A DNA stretch of 64,000 bases from Gonocerus acuteangulatus (GCA_946811695.1 OX328131.1:6201043-6265042), one strand, 5' to 3'; counted from the stretch's first letter, positions 1 to 11,640 are shown. Notes: a model not told the origin generated them from the letters alone. Program-made: numbers and translations.

Positions 1-428
1 TCCAAACGGAACCGGAAAATTTACTTATCATAGATTAGATGAATATCAAACGTCTGGAGTAAGTTCCAACAGAATTAATCCTTTCTGAGTACCAAAACTG
101 AAAATTAGATTGGAACACCTACTTTTCCAATCTAATTTCCAGTATTTTCAATATTTCTGGAAAATTGTTACAGATATCGCTTTAAAAATGGTTTCATTCG
201 CTTTTCTATTTTAAGAGACCTATTGAAAGAGTACCTTCAAGGATATGAACTCGAAAATGCATGCATATGAGCGTCACGATTTTGTCTCGCAAATTCCGCT
301 CCAAAAACCATCCTACGTTGGACGGTTACTGCTGGTTAACGAACTAGACCTTTCAAATAAGACGAAAGATTTGTATGCCAATTATCATCAAAATCGGACC
401 ATTTTTGAGCCGTCAGGAGTGCAAACAT

Positions 429-495
<67 letters not shown>

Positions 496-676
496 CATAT
501 ATATATATATAAATACGAATTTGAACCATCTATATTTTCGTGATCCATGGGGTCTGAACGACAAATTTTCTAGTAGGCACTTCCGGATTGCGTCGTATGG
601 TCAACATCATAAGCGGGTTTCCTTCCGATGGAGAAAGGCAAGAACCGTGCTAAAAGCACTCTATTTAAAATTGTAA
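1..676 (+). repeat. (TA)n-centred dispersed repeat, copy 1
   Basis: This stretch matches 12960-13575 along its length. Shared blocks include a segment around gctggttaacgaact, then atcaaaatcggaccattttt and gagccgtcagg, a (TA)n tract at about 433-511, and a right end with tcgtgatc-atgg followed by gcgggttt and cgtgctaaaa. The reading frame over 245-676 is carried by the microsatellite and is not judged a gene. The right-end block recurs alone elsewhere in both orientations. Non-coding mobile element of unknown class. Confidence 0.7.
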
Positions 677-982
677 ATTTACAAAAAAATACTAAGTAGT
701 TGGAAAATGAAAGTGAAACTACCTTAATTAATTTATTTTATGGCGTTTATTTAATTTACTTTCACTAATATATAACTCAAACAGTGAGTTTTTGCGTTTT
801 AGCGAGTTTCCTCCCTTCCTCCATTTTCCGCTGCATATATTGATAATTTCTATTGTATAACTGGAAGTATATCTATTAATTGTATTGAGTGAATCCTCTT
901 GATTGCGGATGCTGTGGAATAAATTCGTAATAAAATATTTCTTTTTTCATGCAGGAAATTAGCATGAAGTATGTGACCATAA
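677..982. other. AT-rich spacer, no gene seen
   Basis: No coding signal. A short piece at about 800-825 resembles, in inverse orientation, the right end of the (TA)n-centred repeat (tagcgagtttcctccc). Confidence 0.5.
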
Positions 983-1333
983 TGGGGGCGAGGTTAGCTC
1001 AGTGGTACAGAGAGCACTGGACTAATATACTGGAGGACCTGAATTCAAATCCCGAGTATAGTACTAAAGATTTTTATCTTCTAGTGTTTTAGTTCATCGG
1101 TTGGATTCGGCCTCCCTGACCGTCCCTAGGCCAACCCAGCCTTTAATTAATTTAATAATGGGTACCTTGTAGTGCTAGTGACTCAAGCAGTCGAAGCAGC
1201 CAAGGGGAAAATCAGGTGGCAGGAGCATAGTACTGACCACACTATCTCCCTAGTGTGCCGTATGTTCACGAATCAGATACCTTTATAGTATCTGTCCCTC
1301 TTTTCCTCTTATGGGACTGATTTTTTTTTTGTT
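983..1333 (+). mobile_element. tRNA-derived SINE, family 1 (SINE-1), near full length
   Basis: The head resembles a tRNA with an A box (ggttagctcagtggtac) and a degenerate B box (gaattcaaatccc), as in an internal RNA polymerase III promoter. The body includes ggttggattcggcctccctg, aatgggtacctt and catatg-like blocks, and ends gggactgattttttt. Related copies lie at 4661-4897, 16228-16665 and 27981-28256. A short direct repeat accataa (976-982 and 1334-1340) may be the target-site duplication. SINEs encode no protein and depend on a LINE for copying. Confidence 0.8.
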
Positions 1334-1470
1334 ACCATAAAAAAATTGTCGAACCGAGTGCTCTTTGGGATATAATAAATCAAATTAGAGGATGAACGTG
1401 TATGGTTTAGATAATAGAGAATTCAGAATTTCCTGGTTGACATGTAGAAGGGATCTCCCCTTAGCTTGAA

Positions 1471-1482
1471 GGGGGGGGGGGG
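1471..1482 (+). repeat. G12 homopolymer
   Basis: Run of G followed by a pyrimidine-rich stretch. The frames over 1466-1735 look like chance ORFs. Confidence 0.8.
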
Positions 1483-1753
1483 GTTGTTGAAAATTCAATC
1501 CACCAGCACAACCTCTTCAAATCTTCCTCTTATTACTTTTTCATTTCTCATCCCCCCTTCCCCCACCAACAGCACTATCAAATTCTCAGAGGGTTCTCTC
1601 GCTCTAGAACTCGGTATCCCGTTGATTTCCGTCCTTCTGGAACAATACCCAGTCCTGATTGCGAAAAAGGATTTAAAGTTAAGCATTTCTTTCACTCTCT
1701 TTTCAATGTCATGGAGATTGAAATGTTTAAAATAGGAATAATAAAGGTGCCAT

Positions 1754-1855
1754 GGAGATGGGGATTGGAGTCCCGCCAGCGGTAGGGATTTTTCTTATTT
1801 CAGGGCCCGTTGAGAAATCCACGGATGTCGGTGCTAACGGCCCAGTTGTCGGTAA
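1754..1855 (+). mobile_element. SINE-2 fragment
   Basis: Matches the body of the SINE-2 family: a cagggcccgttgagaaat block (compare cagggctcgctgagaaaatt at 11780) followed by gatgtcggtgctaacggcc (compare gacgtcggcgctaatggct). The tRNA-like head is mostly lost. Confidence 0.6.
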
Positions 1856-1910
1856 TTAAAGGTAGGTTTTTAGCAAGTTATTGATTAGGGACGTCCTGAT
1901 ACACAAATAA

Positions 1911-1990
1911 TACGCCCCAAACGGCCAAAAGTTTTGTTATATTGCTACGAAACTCGGTACATACATATATGTTTTGTAAAAATTATCATA
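1911..1990 (+). repeat. Fragment related to the 143-bp repeat unit
   Basis: Contains gttttgttatattgctacga and acgaaactcggta, the same phrase order as one monomer of the 48.7-49.3 kb repeats. Isolated single unit. Confidence 0.4.
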
Positions 1991-2154
1991 ATTAGGGGTG
2001 CAAATAGAAATCAAATTATCAATTAATCGGCCGTTATTTTTAATCACTAGGTACAAAACTCATTAGATATCACACCCAAATGGCATTTATGTGAAACGAA
2101 GATGGGAATTGATAAATAAAAAATAAAAAGAGCAAACAATTTGTATTTATGTAG

Positions 2155-2432
2155 AATATTTAAAGGATTCTGGAGCAACGCTTCCTTCTAGAAGAACTAT
2201 CTTAGTTTTGCTGATCCTAGGCGTGAAGGTTTAGTTAATAGTTGAAAATATTTAAAGGATTCTGGAGCAACGCTTCCTTCTAGAAGAACTATCTTAGTTT
2301 TGCTGATCCTAGGCGTGAAGGTTTAGTTAATAGTTGAAAATATTTAAAGGATTCTGGAGCAACGCTTCCTTCTAGAAGAACTAGCTTAGTTTTGCTGATC
2401 CTAGGCGTGAAGGTTTAGTTAATAGTTGAAAA
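2155..2432 (+). repeat. 92-bp tandem repeat, 3 units
   Basis: Three nearly identical units, each with aaaggattctggagcaacgc and cctaggcgtgaaggtttag. Phase markers at 2161, 2253 and 2345 give a 92-bp period. Only a single base change (actatc to actagc) is obvious, so the amplification is recent. Confidence 0.9.
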
Positions 2433-2488
2433 TATTTTTTTTCCATTTGAATTTTTTGATTTTGTTCTATTTTTATGTATAACAACTC

Positions 2489-3053
2489 AGGTCCGGTACA
2501 CACTGAAGAAACTTGTTTCATGAAACCTATTTTATTGAAGCGTACACATGGAATAAACTGTTTTCCATTGGTTTCGTGATTGATTCAGACGACGATGCAC
2601 TTCAGTTGTGGTGGTGGCTAAACAATAGAAATAAAAAAAACGCAAGTTCTGGGTTTACCCGATGATTAGGGATCGGCAAAACAGCTGTTTTGTAGTAGCT
2701 CGCCAACTAAAACAGAGATCCTGAAAAAATTTTAATTTTTTTTTTTTTTTGGTATCGAAGCCACCTTTTGATGGATTATTAGAGCTAGTAGAATCACTAA
2801 TGAAACGTGAAACTGATTTAACGAATTTCATGAAATCAGTGGAACTAAAGTTTCGTGAAACTCAGTGTAGAACAACCTATGGTTTTCACTCTATGCGTTG
2901 CAAGCAACCTGAGTTTAACGTTTCACGAAACCAGTTTCTTAAGTGTGCAACGGGCCTGATGATTCATGAAACTCCAACCTATGGTTTTCTATCTATAGGT
3001 TGTAGGGAACTTGAATTCCACGGATCCAGTTTCTTCAGTGTTCACCGGGCCTA
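2489..3053. mobile_element. MITE with terminal inverted repeats
   Basis: The left end aggtccggtacacactgaag and the reverse complement of the right end (aggcccggtgaacactgaag) form inverted repeats of about 25 bp that continue as gaaac. A partial internal copy of the end lies at about 2915-2965. The body repeatedly carries gtttc-a/g-tgaaac-like words. Flanking trinucleotides are tca and taa, so no clean duplication is seen. A PIF/Harbinger or hAT relation is possible; class unassigned. Confidence 0.6.
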
Positions 3054-4304
3054 AATTTATTACGACTAAATTTATGCAATAAGCAGTCACTGTTAAATTA
3101 ATACTATTACAATTAGGTGACATATTTTTGGCAATGTATATATATATATAGCGTGGACTTGTGAGTGATATGTCCATGAAATATCCATATCACTGCTCAA
3201 GTGGAAAATAGCGTGACTAGTTTATCACAATATTAACATTAACTGTTTTTTTTTTCCTTTTTCATTCTTTACTACGTATCACTGTTTCGAAGGTTGTGAT
3301 GTATATACATACTAGCATTCTGGAATGGTCAGAAATTATGATAATGTCTAGAAACAATGTGCCTTTGACATGAAACATCTTCAGGTAATGCACATAACAT
3401 TATACATACCATTGTAAATAAAATATTTAAATTGTAAAATTATTTGTATGCGGCGGAAGGGCTAGAAAACAATGGAAATCGTATAGGACATACGTAACTA
3501 GTTTTGATGAAGCTTGGGTGCTCTTATTAAAAAAAAAATAAATAAAATAAAATAAAATAAAAAATAAATAAATAAATAAAAAAAAAAAGAACATGAATTT
3601 TACGAATAACAGTTAATGAGATGTTTTTATGTTATTCCAATCGATCTGGTTGCGCACCCTAAAGAGATATTTAACAAGAATAGGCGAAAAAAAACCGTTC
3701 TCGCTATACAGAGTGCTTAAAGCATTTTCTTTCACCGGCTTTACTAAACATTATACAATGGCCGAGTAGGAAACACAAACCACCGGACAACAGAGGTGAA
3801 AAGACACCAACTGACCGAAGATGAAGCCACAGGGAGGAGTGCACCCTTATTACCCAACTAGGCACCATCAACAGGTACCTATTTAATATATTTCTTCGGA
3901 TCTACTTTGTTTGCATTGTCTTAAGAAACTCTAGAACAAAAGTTTTACTAGAGCTGACAACAATTTTTACAACTGCTCCTGGAATTTATGGCGGGAAATA
4001 GTATTTCGTCAGAACACTGAACCATATCACAGTTTCTACCAGGACGGAATATATCCACAACTCATTTGATAAGAAGCTAGCAAATAATCCTAGGATGTCT
4101 TAAGAACTTCTAAAAGGAACTATAGGAGAACGAGTTTTGACAAGAATCTTCCATATTGAACCATATTTGACCTGGTCTTTGGTACCCGATAAAAACGCGA
4201 GGCTACCCTCGTCGACAAACTTTTCACATTTTCATTATCATTTCCACGCTATGTCAGCTCTAAATGGACATATTTCTATTATCGGAGGCTTTGATTTCTA
4301 CGGT
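3054..4304. other. AT-rich spacer with A-rich simple sequence
   Basis: No gene recognised. Holds a short TA tract (about 3137-3150) and an A-rich (aaat/aaaat)n stretch at 3527-3590 that could be an old retroposon tail. Confidence 0.5.
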
Positions 4305-4445
4305 CGAAAATTGAGGAATTCTAGCGCGATTCCTCCCTCCCTCCATAGGCAGGAAACTCGCTTATGAGGTTGACCTCATGACGCAATCCGCAAGTTCCGA
4401 CTGCAGATTTTCACGCTTCAAAACCCGTAGATCATGAAAATAACA
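4305..4445 (-). repeat. Right-end fragment of the (TA)n-centred repeat
   Basis: In reverse orientation shows cctccctccataggcagg, actcgcttatgaggttgacc and ctcatgacgcaatccgcaag, then tagatcatgaaaat, matching the block at 13500-13575. Copies of the same fragment are at 20448-20545 and 25725-25870. Confidence 0.65.
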
Positions 4446-4660
4446 GTTCTTAAAATGTATATAAAAAACAAATTCAGGAACATAAATATGCTTTAGGTCC
4501 ACCCGACATACCTACGTAATGTACTGTATAACATATAGTCTTCTTATTCATATATGGCCACTAGGCATTCGCGAACGTCACTGCGCATGCGCGAACGCCA
4601 GCGTACACTTTTTTGTAACGTTTTTTTCCAGTTTTGTCACCGCTGAAGCTTGTTTATGCT

Positions 4661-4897
4661 GAAATCAGTCCTTTAACAGGTCATGAGAGCCCTGAGGGGC
4701 AAATACTATACAGGTTTCTGATTCATGACCATACGGCTCTCCAGGGAGATAGTGTGGCCATTATTAAATTAAATAAAGGCTGGGTTCGCCTATGGTCGGT
4801 CAGGGAGGCCGAATCCGACCAATGAACAAAGGCACTAGAAAATAAAAATCTTTAGTGCTTGCTCTGGATTTGAATTCAGCACCTACAGCATACAAGT
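4661..4897 (-). mobile_element. SINE-1 copy, interrupted by the Jockey LINE
   Basis: Reverse-strand match to SINE-1: gaaatcagtcctttaacagg, ctccagggagatagtgtgg, ggccgaatccgacc and the degenerate B-box region gatttgaattcagc. The tRNA-like head is cut where the Jockey element begins; the last 13 bases (4885-4897) are repeated at 9592-9604. Confidence 0.75.
4885..4897 (+). repeat. Target-site duplication of the Jockey LINE, 3' side
   Basis: acagcatacaagt, followed directly by the T-rich stretch that is the complement of the LINE poly(A) tail. Exact match at 9592-9604. Confidence 0.85.
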
Positions 4898-5221
4898 TTT
4901 TTTTTCTTTCTTTCTTTGTTTTTTATTTACAGAAATATTACAATCTACAGTATATGTATTATGTAATTTGACATAGGTATAGGTATAGCTTGACCACGCC
5001 TCAGGTGCCACCAGTTGTCAACCGAATACCTTCCTTTAGGAAGGATTCTAGGATGACCTGGAGTTACCTTACGCCATCCAACCACACCCTGCGACTAGCA
5101 GGGGGGATTGGAGGCGAATGAGGCGTGGCCTGTGATATCACGAGGAGAGAAGATATCCATCGATATCACGCTCAATTATCATTATTACAATCACACTGAC
5201 TTTTGAGCACTTCACGACACT

Positions 5222-7861
5222 TCACTGCCTTAGTAGATCCCGGGGCCACTTCCTATGAAGACGTCTGGGTGGAGAGGAAGGATGATTGGAGCTGGATAAG
5301 GATTGGGCTATAGGATTAGGATGATTAATCATTTTACTATGGAAAGATGAGAAGCAGATAGGGATTATATCTTGGACAAAAGGAATATTTAGGTCATTAT
5401 GGAGGGTGCGATTCGAAACATAATAAGGAGCATTAACTTTGGTACGTAGGATTTTGGATTGGAATGTTTGAATTCGGTGGATTTTGGAATGCTCGGCTGT
5501 TTTCCAGAGTTCGATTCCGTAAGTCCTTATCGGTTTTATTAATGAGTTGTAGACAGTTAGTTTGTTATGTACGGTTAAGTGTGATGTTCGATTTAGTAGT
5601 CTGTATAATTGTCCGAATTGAGTTCTTGCCGTTTATGTTTAATGTGTGCGTTCCAAGTTAATCGTGTGTCAAGATAAAACCCAAGGTATCGGACGGTGTT
5701 GGTTATAGGTAAAGGATTGTCGTTGAAGGAAACAGTAGGGCAAGTTTTAAGTCGAAGGGTGAAGGTTATTTGGTGACATTTTTCGACGTTTATCTTGATG
5801 CGCCACTTTTTGCACCACTGTTCAATTTGGGTTAAATGGGATTGTAGGTTCTGGGAAGCTGTGTCTGGATTTATGTGGGGTGAAAGGATGGCCGTATCAT
5901 CTGCATACGTGGCCAGGAGGGTGTCAGGATGTGTTGGAATGTCAGCTGTATATAGGGTATAAAGGATGGGACCGAAGACACTACCCTGAGGAACTCCCGC
6001 TTCCACAGGGAAATAATCTGAGTAGGCTGTTCCATGCCGGACTTGGAAAAACCTGTCTGAGAGGTAGGAGCGAAGGATTAGGTAAAGGGTGCTGGGAAGG
6101 TGGGTTTTCAGCTTGAAGAGTAAGCCTGTGTGCCAGACTCGGTCGAATGCCTGGGCAACGTCCAAGAAGGCAGACGTGCAATACTCTTTTCACTCGAGGG
6201 ATGAGGAGATGAGATCAACAATACGAAGCGGAGTGTTGGGAGCGGAAGCCGAATTGATGAGATGGTATGAGATTTAAGGACTTTAGGATAGGTAGTAGGC
6301 GCTTTAATAAAATCTTTTCAAATAGTTTGGAAAATATTGGAGGAAGACTGATAGGGCGGTAGGAGGAAGGATTGTTGGGAGGTTTACCAGGTTTAGGAAA
6401 GAGGACAACTATTGAGAATTTCCAGAGTATGGGGTAATGGGTTGTTCGGAGGATGCAGTTGTAGATGTAGGTGAGGAATACAATGGCCTTGGTTGGAAGC
6501 TGTTTAAGGATTCTGGAGGTGATGAGGTCGTAACCAGGGGATTTCCGGGAAGGTAGTCGGGATATTAGAAATTTAACTTCAGATGGATTGACTGCATTTG
6601 GTGGTAGGGAGAGAGGAAGTGGGGATTGTAGGAAATCATCTAATCCCGGTAAATGGGATTCAGGATCAGCAGGAGGATGAGGAGTAAATGTTTTTTGAGA
6701 TGATTAGCAAACAACTCGGATTTCTCTTCGTCGGAGGTGGCCCATACAGGATGGTATTTTAGGATTTTGCGAGTAGCATTCCAAAGGCATTTGTCGGAGG
6801 TTGATAGAGATGAAAGGTAGGAATTAAAGGATTCGGAACGATGTTGGATTAGTGGTCGCTTTACTAATCGGCCACAGAGCTAAGGCTAAGAGCTAAGGCT
6901 AGTTCTCTGCCACAGAGCTCGTGCTTGGCGTTTGGATGTTATTAGGTCTCTTAGGGATTGGGGTAGAGGACTTTCAGCTGGGATTGGATGATGATGGCGT
7001 TTAGGAAGGGAGGATTTCCATGCACATTGCTGAATGGAGGTTGTGAATTGTTGGACAGCTATATCAAGGTCTTCAGGGGTTTTAAGGGAAATGTTGAGAT
7101 TAATGGTGTCTTCAAGGAGGGATCGGAAGAGGTTCCAATCGATAGGTCCAGTGATTAAGGAAGGAGGTTGGGGCTTTGGAATAGGTTGTAGTGAGAGTGT
7201 GAGGATTAGAGGACTATGATCAGAGGATAAGTCATCCAGGGAAACTATTGAGGTGAATACGGATGTAAGACCAAAGGATACAAAGAAGTCTATTAGATCG
7301 GGGATACGGTTTGGATCGGTAGGCCAGTATGTTGGGGAGTTTGGAGAAATGGTTGAGCAGTGCTTTGAGGAGAGTGCAGAGAGTAGGGTACGACCACGGG
7401 AATTGGTTACCCTTGACCCCCACTTGAAGATGCTTGGCGTTGAAATCACCTCCTAGAAGGAATTTGGAACCTAGGGATTCTAGAAGATCTAGAATTTCTG
7501 ACTTAATTAGAGGTTTATTAGGAGGACAGCTGAGGGAAATTGGGAAGGAAAATGTGGAGATTGTAATAGTGGCGGCTTGGAGTGAATGTGTTGGATTGGT
7601 AGGACGGGGATGATGGGATAAGGTTCTTCGTATTAGGATGGCAGATCCACCATGGGCTTTACCGTCTGGGTGGTCGGTACGGTAAGTGTTGTAGTCCTGA
7701 ATTCGTAAATGTTTATTTTTGGTAAGTCGTGTTTCAGTGACGAGTGCGACATCTATACTTTTATCTTGTAGTAATGTAGTCAGTTCGTTTGTGTGATTTG
7801 TGATGCCATTAGCATTCCAAAGTAGGATGGACAAGGATTTGTGTGTGGGAGAGGGAATCAT
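5222..7861 (-). pseudogene. Jockey ORF2: endonuclease-reverse transcriptase, frameshifted
   Basis: The start is the ATG at 7861, which overlaps the ORF1 stop by ATGA. First comes an APE-type endonuclease: LLWNANGI near the N-terminus, then VTETRL, GGDFNAKH at about 7445, and in another frame WGSRVTNSRG and SSDHSPLI. The reverse transcriptase follows: YRPISLPPIFSKLFEK and HQFGFRSQHS at about 6200-6370, AFDRVWH at about 6150, GVPQGSVFGP at about 5990 and the catalytic YADD at 5896-5907. The C-terminal region (RTYGIELW, LNIPFVQ) runs to a TGA at 5222. Frame breaks lie near 7430, 6886, 6700 and 6166. In the intact family this protein nicks the target and primes cDNA synthesis. Catalytic blocks are seen directly; the frame breaks make it inactive. 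Confidence 0.88.
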
Positions 7862-9124
7862 TTTGAAAGGGTTGGGAGCAGGTGAGTAACTATAGTATTA
7901 AGGAGGGCAATGAGAGGACTAATAAGGGATCTGAAGTCTGACAAGAAGGTATTAAGGAGGGAAATGATGTCATTGGAGGAGCTTGGTGTAGGAATGAAGG
8001 GAGTGGCCCGTCTTGGAGTCGGTGTTGATGTGTTGCCTGGATGTTGGTCGGCGGGAGCTGTCTCATTGAGTACTGGTTCTTCTTGTTGGCTAGGTCCGGC
8101 AGTGCGTTGTGCGAAGGAAACTCCAGCTTCAACTCTTTTGGTGGGCTGTGGGCGTTTTTCACCAGGAGGCAACTCACCGTAGTTTCGCTGCCGGATGTTG
8201 CTCTTTCTTTTTAGATTTTTGAATGTTTGGCAACCCTTGTAGTTAGCCGGGTGGTTTTGAGAGCAAAGTGCACACACCGCGGGGCTTTCCTTTGGCTTGC
8301 TGCACTCCTGGCTCTCGTGGTTTTCTCCACACTTAACACATCTTGGAATGTAATTACAATATGCCTTTGTGTGGTTATACGACTGGCAATTTGTACACTG
8401 TACCGGCTCCCGTTTGCGGTATGGTTTTTCAACTAGTACTCTAGTGTGGTAAAGCCTGGTGATGCTGTAAATTCTATCAACATTTGGCTGTTGATCAAGA
8501 TCCACAAAAAAGAGGGGTAAGGCAACTTTCATCATTCCATGTTCGGTTGATCTCTTGACGATGACATTCGTCGCTTGCCTCGCCTTGAAGCGAGATTTCG
8601 TATAACCACTCGTAGGGCACGTTCATACTTCGGTTGATACGTGTGGTATTGAGCCTTTGAATCGTTTAAATATTTTATTATTGCTCTATATGTGTCAGGT
8701 GTTGTACAAGATATCTTTGTTGTGTTGGTTCTATTTATGCAGGTATATGTTTGTGAATTAACTTTTTGATTAAGATGAGTGCAGAAAATTTGTATGTTTT
8801 GGATGTTACTGACAAATATGGGGGAGGCCTTATGATTTTATCTTGTGATTTTTCGGTTTCCATTTCCTCTTCTTGCTCCTTCTGTAACGCTTGGAATGGG
8901 TTGACTGTGAAAAATGCAGACTCTTCCTTTGTTTCTCCATTGATTTTAGATGTACCGGGAGTTCCTTCAGCTGATGTTGACGAATTATCATTTTTTAAGG
9001 GCGGTTTCTTCGAGATTTTCCTTCTAGAACGCGTGTTCTTGGACGGTGACGTAGGTGGAGAGGTGCCAGCTGACCTGGATCGTTTACCACCGCTTGCCAT
9101 TACCATGTGGTAAAATCCTCCCAT
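7858..9124 (-). pseudogene. Jockey ORF1: Gag-like RNA-binding protein, frameshifted
   Basis: The first frame (from the ATG at 9124) is a basic, Ser/Thr/Lys-rich N-terminus. A frame change near 8760 leads to YHTYQPKYERALRVVIRNL at about 8595-8650; a second change near 8590 leads to KVALPLFFVDL, the linker that precedes the knuckles in insect LINE Gags (PRE_C2HC type). Three zinc knuckles follow at about 8220-8397, with spacings CX2CX4HX4C, CX2CX3HX4C and CX2CX3HX6C. The C-terminus is Pro/Ser/Leu-rich and stops in the ATGA overlap with ORF2. Family role: binds the element RNA and forms the particle. At least two frameshifts make this copy non-functional. Confidence 0.88.
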
Positions 9125-9591
9125 AAATTATTATAAGCACGCGTACGTGAAAAATAAAAATAAACGAGCAAAAGAAATATAGATAGATATATTTTTTGCA
9201 ATAAAAAATATAAGGCGCCATCAGGAGTCTCGAACTCGGACTTCTTAGCCCCAGACTCCAAGACGTTAGCCCTGAGCCAGAGAGGTGATGCGGGAGGACT
9301 ATCTCGATTCCCATGAAGGCCACTAGTTTCTGAGCTAGCTAGGGAGGCAGCTAGTAGAGGGAAACTGTTCTGCAGAGACAGGAATAGCCCCCACCTCTCG
9401 CTTACCGTGAGGCAGGGCAGAGAAATCACAATAAATATTGCAACTTTACTATTTCTCTTTATTATTTCTCGTTGATTTTGTGCAGGAATTCTGGGGAAAA
9501 TTCATAGAGTCTACACTCAACGATTAATTAATCATTAGAGCAAGTTCAGTTCAATTTCGAGCTCAATGAACCACTAAACTTTCACAAAAAG
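9125..9591 (-). promoter_or_regulatory. Jockey 5' UTR with an embedded tRNA-like segment
   Basis: Lies between ORF1 and the 5' target duplication. At about 9210-9290 (minus strand) it contains tctggctcagggctaacg (A-box like) and gagttcgagactcc (B-box like), spaced as in a tRNA and followed by gatggcgcc. This could be a SINE captured in the 5' UTR or an acquired internal Pol III-like promoter. No open frame of interest. Confidence 0.5.
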
Positions 9592-9602
9592 ACAGCATAC
9601 AA

Positions 9603-9604
<2 letters not shown>
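9592..9604 (+). repeat. Target-site duplication of the Jockey LINE, 5' side
   Basis: acagcatacaagt, identical to 4885-4897. Confidence 0.85.
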
Positions 9605-9660
<56 letters not shown>

Positions 9661-9720
9661 TGAAACAGACGTTATTTTCGTGATCTATGGGTTTGAAGCC
9701 TGAAAACTTGTAGTATAAAC
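9604..9720 (+). repeat. (TA)n tract and right-hand fragment of the (TA)n-centred repeat
   Basis: About 50 bp of TA at 9604-9655, then attttcgtgatctatgggt and gaaaacttgtagt, matching the sequence after the microsatellite in the copies at 1-676 and 12960-13575. Confidence 0.6.
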
Positions 9721-11400
9721 TTGCGAATTGTGTGTTTATACATATATTTACATATTTGTCTGTTCGCTCACTATCTGGCTCAAAAATACACCGATTTTCA
9801 TAAAATTTGGCAATGAAATAGTTATTGTGATTTCAAAGCTCCAGTTAATTAACCAGCAGAATTCGTCAGGCGGAACATGGTCTTCGGGCGAAATTCATGC
9901 GAAAACTCTATGCACTCTTAGGCTTCCAGGTAGACGTTTTATAAGTAATTAAACGTGGGGAGTCTAATGAAAACCCAGTTTTAAACCTTAGTCTATTTTT
10001 CCTATAGGGGAATTTAATACATTCTTATACATCTTGAATCCTGTTCGACTGGACGTGTTATCGGGTTTTCTCTCCATTTGAAGACTTAAAAGGCGTTAAT
10101 ATAATACAATTTGTATATCTGTACCACGGAGGTATGGGACACCATGTCACATATTTGTAATTGTTCGGGAGATCCAATTTTCCATAACTTTGAAACAATG
10201 GAATTTGTTTCTCCTTTACTTATAGAAACAGTTTAAAGAAAATGTTTCCCATTGTTATTGATATTGCTAGGTGATTGTAAGTATTGATCATGGTCAAACA
10301 AAACCAAGTCCTCCACATGGTGTCTTTTATTTTTAATGAAAACGGACATGATTTTTTTTACACTGTCTTATCTTCGTCATTTATGGGAACAGGACATTAT
10401 GTCCTATTATATGGGTCGAAAAATCCATATTCAGAACATGTTGTTGGACATGGTGTCATTTACCTCCGGGGTACAGATATGTAAGTATATTAATATTTTG
10501 TGTGTTTTAATTAAACCTTATAGTTTATATAGTATTTCCAAAGATAAATTAATTTTTATTGCCTACCGATTTATAAAAAAAACATACCATAAAAGTGAAT
10601 ATGATAGTCCTTCACTCAATTTACAAATTCATATTCGTTTTGAGGGAAGTCAAAATGTAATGAAAGTAAACCAGAAAGAATAACACAAAAAAAAATATCT
10701 GGAAAAGCATAAAGGAAGTGGTAGTTAATGAACAGCTTGTTAAAAGTAAAAAAAAAAAAAGAAAAGAAAAAAAAGTAACGTAGTTCTACAAAGGCTGTGA
10801 ATAAAGAGCGAGGGTGGCGGGGGGAGGGTGAATAAAAACAATCTGTTATTGTAGATGTTGAATAACTCAGCCCGGAAGGGGATTCTGAATAAAGTGACAA
10901 GGGGGGCAACCTTCTTCTTCTTTTTTTTTTTTTTTAATTTCAAATTGATTTTAGTTGAGGCTTTTACAGGTATACATTCGGCTGATAATAAAGCAACAAA
11001 TAATTAGTATGGATTTTTGCATTCTTTCTTATAGATTTTTATTCGCTGGAACAGGAAAAACCTTTTATCTTAACCAAACTTTCCGGCGAAATGGGTTTTT
11101 AATTATTAAAGTGTACAATTACGCTCTTTTGAAAAGTGAAATTAGCAGAAAATTTAAGAATAAAAAGAACAGGTTGACAGGTAGATTGAAAAGGTTAACA
11201 ACCAAACTCAGGGACCCCCAGAACTTATTAACCTCGTATTCTACTTCTATGAAGACGCATTATCGTATTTTTGCATTTTGTATAGGAACAAAAAGTTACC
11301 TAAATACTTTATATTTACTTGGATTTTCCAAGAGGTTTTGAGATATATAAGAATATATTAAAAATCCCAAGGAAAATCTATTTTCCTTAACAACGATTAT
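9721..11400. other. Anonymous AT-rich region
   Basis: Open frames here (for example over 10284-10683 and 10955-11341) are short, low in complexity and overlap on both strands; no domain is recognised. A-rich (10748-10775) and T-rich (10918-10936) tracts flank a G-rich piece near 10815. Nothing else supported. Confidence 0.45.
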
Positions 11401-11640
11401 AGATATGGCCTTGAAATGGTTTCAGTAGATTTCCCACGTCCAAAGCATTATAAAACGTGTAGCTGCAAGTTTAATGACGCAAAAATCGCAAGCGTAACGA
11501 TTTTTTTGCGTGATTTTTGCCAAAAAAAAACATGATCCGGTGAACCGATTTCTGCTAGATAACGAACTTGATCTTTTAAATCACACAAAGCATTTTATAC
11601 CAGACTCCATCAACTCTAGAACGCTAACTTTCCTCGGCAT
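11400..11640 (+). repeat. Left-part fragment of the (TA)n-centred repeat
   Basis: Diverged match to the left half of the copy at 12960-13575: ttgaaatggttt, tgcaag, gatttttttgcg, ttctgctagataacgaac and ttgatctttt occur in the same order. Confidence 0.5.

Larger units (their letters stand above)
4898..9591 (-). mobile_element. Jockey-clade non-LTR retrotransposon, near full length, decayed
   Basis: About 4.7 kb between 13-bp duplications. On the minus strand it has a 5' UTR (9591-9125), ORF1 (Gag with three zinc knuckles), an ATGA overlap, ORF2 (endonuclease then reverse transcriptase), a 3' UTR and an A-rich tail (complement at 4898-4930). The layout, the knuckle spacing and the lack of an obvious RNase H fit the Jockey clade. 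Several frameshifts and at least one small duplication (about 6875-6920) mean this copy is dead, yet its ends are intact, so the insertion is not ancient. Confidence 0.9.

Noticed and set aside
986..1060. Genuine tRNA gene
   Set aside because: The tRNA-like head lacks a convincing full cloverleaf and is followed by a conserved non-tRNA body shared by other copies; it is a SINE. The same applies at 11689, 26700, 28200, 31740, 32660 and 55400.
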